NCBI GenBank assembly: GCA_019057775.1
Contig: JAHLWT010000221.1
Coordinates: 1 to 25,976 of the forward strand
Direction: 5' to 3'
Source of the DNA: Promethearchaeota archaeon
GTDB lineage: Archaea > Asgardarchaeota > Lokiarchaeia > Sigynarchaeales > SOKP01
DNA: 25,976 nucleotides
Shown here: positions 23,569 to 25,976 of the stretch, piece by piece
Numbering within the stretch: the first letter of the stretch is position 1
Layout: every line of letters starts with the position of its first letter
Position numbers and translations under genes: made by a program
The notes under the pieces: generated by a model
Told to the model about the DNA's origin: nothing
The model's database searches: none
What the model saw: only the letters and a program-made list of their open reading frames with translations

Positions 23569-24741
23569 TCAACTTACTTCAACATGAGATTCGAGTTTTT
23601 TAATTTGTTCATCAACATAACTAGGGTCACTAATTTCGATGGAGATTGCTTCATTAGGGCAGGTACTTTCGCATCTTCCGCAGCCTAAGCATCGTTCCTG
23701 ATTCACTTGTGCTATTCCATCATTCATTTCCATTCCCCTAAAGACACATACTTCGAGACACTCTTCACATCCAACACAAAGGTCTTTATCAACCTTAACA
23801 GTAACACCCTCCATTCTGTGGAATAGATTAAGACTAATTGAGCCATGTGTCAGAATTTTTCCATCTATACAACAACAAGGACAGCAAAAACACATGGATA
23901 AGAAATGTCCAGTATCTTCTACACCAAATCCTTCAGCCTCGTCCATGGCTCTTCCAAGTAATGGGATTAAACCATCTTCAACGGCAAGTTTCACCCGTTC
24001 TAAAGCTTCTTCTTTTGTCGCGACACGACCCTTGTCTTCAGTCATCAGTATTTCTAAAGTATCATCACCCATGTACATGCACCCATATGACTTATTATGA
24101 TCTTTACAATCATTGATTCTTCGACAGGGACAATCATAAAGCATGACAATATTGCTCGCCTTATCAATAAAGTGTTTAAACACCTTAACTGGCATAACTT
24201 GACTTTCGAATGTTCCAAGAGATTGATTAATAGGAATGAAAACTCCGTAGTCATCATCTCCAAATAATGTTTTAACCAGACTTCGAAACATTGGCAATTT
24301 TGATAGTATAAAAGGATGATAGTCCTTTTTCTTGTTGAAATAAGCAGTTAGAAAAGGTTTCGTTATTCTTGTCCTTTTTTTACCTTTTTCTGTATCAACA
24401 ATCTTCCAATCTATAGTCTTATACAATTTAAAACTACCTTTATGGCCTGGGGCGAACGTAAACTTAAAAACTTCATCCTTTAAGAATTCAAGCGCTAGAT
24501 CTTTATCTTTAATTACCAAAGTAACATCAGGGTCATCTAATTTTTCTCCAAATTGGTAAGAGATTTTATCTTTTTCGAAGATTTGATATCCCCAGATTTT
24601 ACAAATATTCCATTGGACCTTTAATATTTCAAAATCTTTTACATCTACCTGATATATTTCATCTGTCTGAGGTACGTTCTGTAAATCTTGCATCATTTTG
24701 ATGAATAAAGATTCGATTTCTTTCTTTTTTTCCATTTCCAT
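23569..24741 (-). CDS. Cysteine-rich 4Fe-4S protein with double ferredoxin domain and SCP2-like N-terminus
   Basis: 390 residues. The C-terminus holds two classic 4Fe-4S motifs: CVGCEECLEVC (Cys322, 325, 328, 332) and CLGCGRCESTCPNEA (Cys351, 354, 357, 361). Two further cysteine groups precede them: CPCRRINDC with Cys221 (204, 206, 212, 221), a likely third cluster, and CFCCPCCC (six Cys in 284-291), seen in archaeal iron-sulfur proteins of unassigned function. The N-terminal ~115 residues (LDDPDVTLVIKDKDLALEFL) resemble an SCP2 lipid-binding fold. So a lipid or acyl-binding module may be joined to an electron-transfer chain. AAGGTGAT 6 bp before ATG 24741 supports the start. It is convergent with the large acyl-CoA dehydrogenase. 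Confidence 0.82.
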   Translation of the reverse strand: MEMEKKKEIESLFIKMMQDLQNVPQTDEIYQVDVKDFEILKVQWNICKIWGYQIFEKDKISYQFGEKLDDPDVTLVIKDKDLALEFLKDEVFKFTFAPGHKGSFKLYKTIDWKIVDTEKGKKRTRITKPFLTAYFNKKKDYHPFILSKLPMFRSLVKTLFGDDDYGVFIPINQSLGTFESQVMPVKVFKHFIDKASNIVMLYDCPCRRINDCKDHNKSYGCMYMGDDTLEILMTEDKGRVATKEEALERVKLAVEDGLIPLLGRAMDEAEGFGVEDTGHFLSMCFCCPCCCIDGKILTHGSISLNLFHRMEGVTVKVDKDLCVGCEECLEVCVFRGMEMNDGIAQVNQERCLGCGRCESTCPNEAISIEISDPSYVDEQIKKLESHVEVS

Positions 24742-25108
24742 AATATCACCTTGATGCTTATTTAAATTAAATGTGAAAAAATAATGTTTTGAATTTTTAA
24801 AAAGTAAGCTCTTCCAGAATAGCTTTATTTTTTAGTATAATTTCTTAATTTCTAACTTTGTTTGCCGAAAAAAAAGGCGTAAAAAAAACATAAATATTCG
24901 GATTTTTTATATAAGACTTAAAATTTACTGCGACACTTCAGCGGAACGTAGCATTAGAAAGATTATCATTATCTGGATAATTTCCAACCTCTTTAATAAT
25001 GAGGAAAAATTAAAAATTTATTTTTAATTTAATCGCATAAAGCTTTATATAGACTTTTTCCAATATTTAAATATTAAAAATTAAATATTTTTAATCGAGA
25101 AAATAAAA
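24742..25108. other. Non-coding gap with AT-rich palindromes and a promoter
   Basis: 367 bp between two divergent genes. No frame of useful length, tRNA or known RNA is seen. A TATA-like TTTAAATAAG for the minus gene lies at 24757-24766. TTTATATAG near 25044-25052 may serve the plus gene, predicting a 35-40 nt leader. Close to the plus start, AATATTTAAATATT (25062-25075) is a perfect palindrome and is followed by AAAAATTAAATATTTTT, a near-palindrome. The middle stretch (24861-24960) holds runs of A and T and one less AT-rich patch (tgcgacacttcagcggaacg) with no assigned role. Confidence 0.5.
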
Positions 25109-25741
25109 ATGTCAAATCCTGAAGTAAATAGGGAATTTTCGGAATTTGGAGGTAGAATGAAAGTGATGGCAATACTTACACTTGTAAGTGTTGTAATTGG
25201 ATTATTTACGGGGTTTTCTACCGATTTTGCCTCTGTTGGATTCGTGGATGCCGTAATAGTCTTCGTTGTATTTATCCTTTTTATCTTAGTGTTAGGAGAT
25301 ATAAAATCTGCAGGAACTATGCTGAATAATAAAAATCTACTTAGTTTTCGCTCCAAAGTTATAACTTCTTTCATAATCGGTATTATTGGAGCGATTATTT
25401 TTACAGCTGGGCTTGTTGGTCTTGGTATAACAATTTTTTTCATTGGTAGCTTTGTTCTAGCGATAATTCCTTTAACAATTTCAATTATTGGAATCATTTT
25501 TTTGGTAATTGCAGCAATATTGCAAATTCAAGCATGGGGCAGGTTAGAATACTTTTTTACTAATAACGCGACATTATTTTCGCAACAAGTTGCTGAAGAC
25601 GCTAGAGCTGGAGCTAAACTTTGCAAGATCGGTGCCATATTAGATATAACCATAATTCTCACGTTTATTGGAGGAATCTTAAGAGTGATAGGCTATTTCA
25701 AATTGGCCGCATTAAAATATTCAGAGAGCACTTCAAAGTAG
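25109..25741 (+). CDS. Polytopic membrane protein, DUF996-like
   Basis: 210 residues, mostly hydrophobic, with five to six predicted helices: about 18-36, 47-66, 88-108, 112-148 (long enough for two) and 176-205. A cytoplasmic-looking loop GRLEYFFTNNATLFSQQVAEDARAG (about 148-172) carries the only hydrophilic stretch of note. The N-terminus is FSEFGGRMKV, and the closing ILRVIGYFKLAAL resembles archaeal DUF996 membrane proteins. No transporter or enzyme motif is visible. It is isolated at the right end of the window, and its start is ATG 25109. The function is unknown. Confidence 0.7.
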   Translation: MSNPEVNREFSEFGGRMKVMAILTLVSVVIGLFTGFSTDFASVGFVDAVIVFVVFILFILVLGDIKSAGTMLNNKNLLSFRSKVITSFIIGIIGAIIFTAGLVGLGITIFFIGSFVLAIIPLTISIIGIIFLVIAAILQIQAWGRLEYFFTNNATLFSQQVAEDARAGAKLCKIGAILDITIILTFIGGILRVIGYFKLAALKYSESTSK

Positions 25742-25976
25742 CCAATAATCTCCGAAAAAGTCCTAAACCCAGAAACGGCACGCAAATTTAGTCTGAATTA
25801 TTTTCCTTTTTTTTCTTAAATGTTAAATAGCTAAAAAAAGTATAAAGAATATCTAATAGAATAATTTCTTTCAAATTTTCTTCCTTTTTTTCAATAATTT
25901 CACCTTGAGGATTCTTAGATAAAATTGAGGAAATTTTAAGTTTTCAATTATCTATTCTTTTTTAAGTTTCTTGTAT
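25742..25976. other. Right-end non-coding stretch
   Basis: 235 bp with no clear gene. A T-rich tract (25800-25818) could end the membrane-protein transcript. A minus-strand frame of about 55 codons (stop near 25794) gives a protein-like sequence but has no ATG or GTG, so it is not called. Confidence 0.4.

Noticed and set aside
25081..25497. Minus-strand frame of 138 codons
   Set aside because: It is an antisense shadow of the polytopic membrane protein; the plus frame has well-formed helices and the correct start.
25794..25965. Minus-strand ~55-codon frame at the right end
   Set aside because: No ATG or GTG, a low-complexity Lys-rich end, and lengths like this arise by chance in AT-rich DNA; it could be a gene relic but cannot be supported.

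Overview
The window is AT-rich (roughly one third G+C by eye) and densely coded on both strands. It looks like archaeal chromosome, most likely from an Asgard archaeon of the Lokiarchaeia type. The reasons are TATA-box promoters, several of them 25-28 bp from a start codon (leaderless-style); TrmB-like, AbrB and VapB-type archaeal regulators; mixed TTG/GTG/ATG starts; many lineage-restricted small proteins; and a protein with the architecture of the eukaryotic GPI-anchor factor CWH43/PGAP2IP. The taxonomic call is inference. No rRNA, tRNA, CRISPR array or insertion sequence was found.

Layout. 1-497: 3' part of a TrmB-like HTH regulator. 573-4345 (minus strand): a type-B carboxylesterase; a membrane-anchored secreted protein broken by one in-frame TAA; a coiled-coil protein with an Asgard-style N-terminal domain and an odd start; and an orphan VapB antitoxin followed by only the tail of its VapC toxin. 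4790-7775: a membrane-anchored PD-(D/E)XK nuclease-like protein, a small acidic protein, a hemerythrin-like protein, a divergent RNase HII-like protein and a 107-residue alpha/beta protein. 7981-10275: an apparent operon of two tandem ChrB-like proteins (the second lacking the likely metal ligands) and an MFS exporter, with a 14-bp perfect palindrome just before the first start. 10424-11719: a short-chain dehydrogenase with an extra C-terminal domain.

11767-16535 is the most interesting part. One gene encodes a 12-13 TM membrane domain fused to an endonuclease/exonuclease/phosphatase (EEP) domain, the architecture and near-exact length of human CWH43/PGAP2IP. Right beside it, a two-gene operon encodes the same two modules as separate proteins. 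A paralogue of the 107-residue protein lies between them. This is a fused/split pair in one locus and suggests an ancestral membrane-lipid or lipid-anchor system.

16593-17257: an intact AbrB/PIN toxin-antitoxin pair. 17490-25741: an ICMT/PEMT-like membrane methyltransferase, two different acyl-CoA dehydrogenases, an M20 metallopeptidase, a ZIP metal transporter, a cysteine-rich iron-sulfur protein convergent with the larger dehydrogenase, and a polytopic membrane protein. The dehydrogenases and Fe-S protein point to acyl-CoA metabolism; the methyltransferase, CWH43-like proteins and SDR could together serve lipid modification, but that link is only inferred from proximity.
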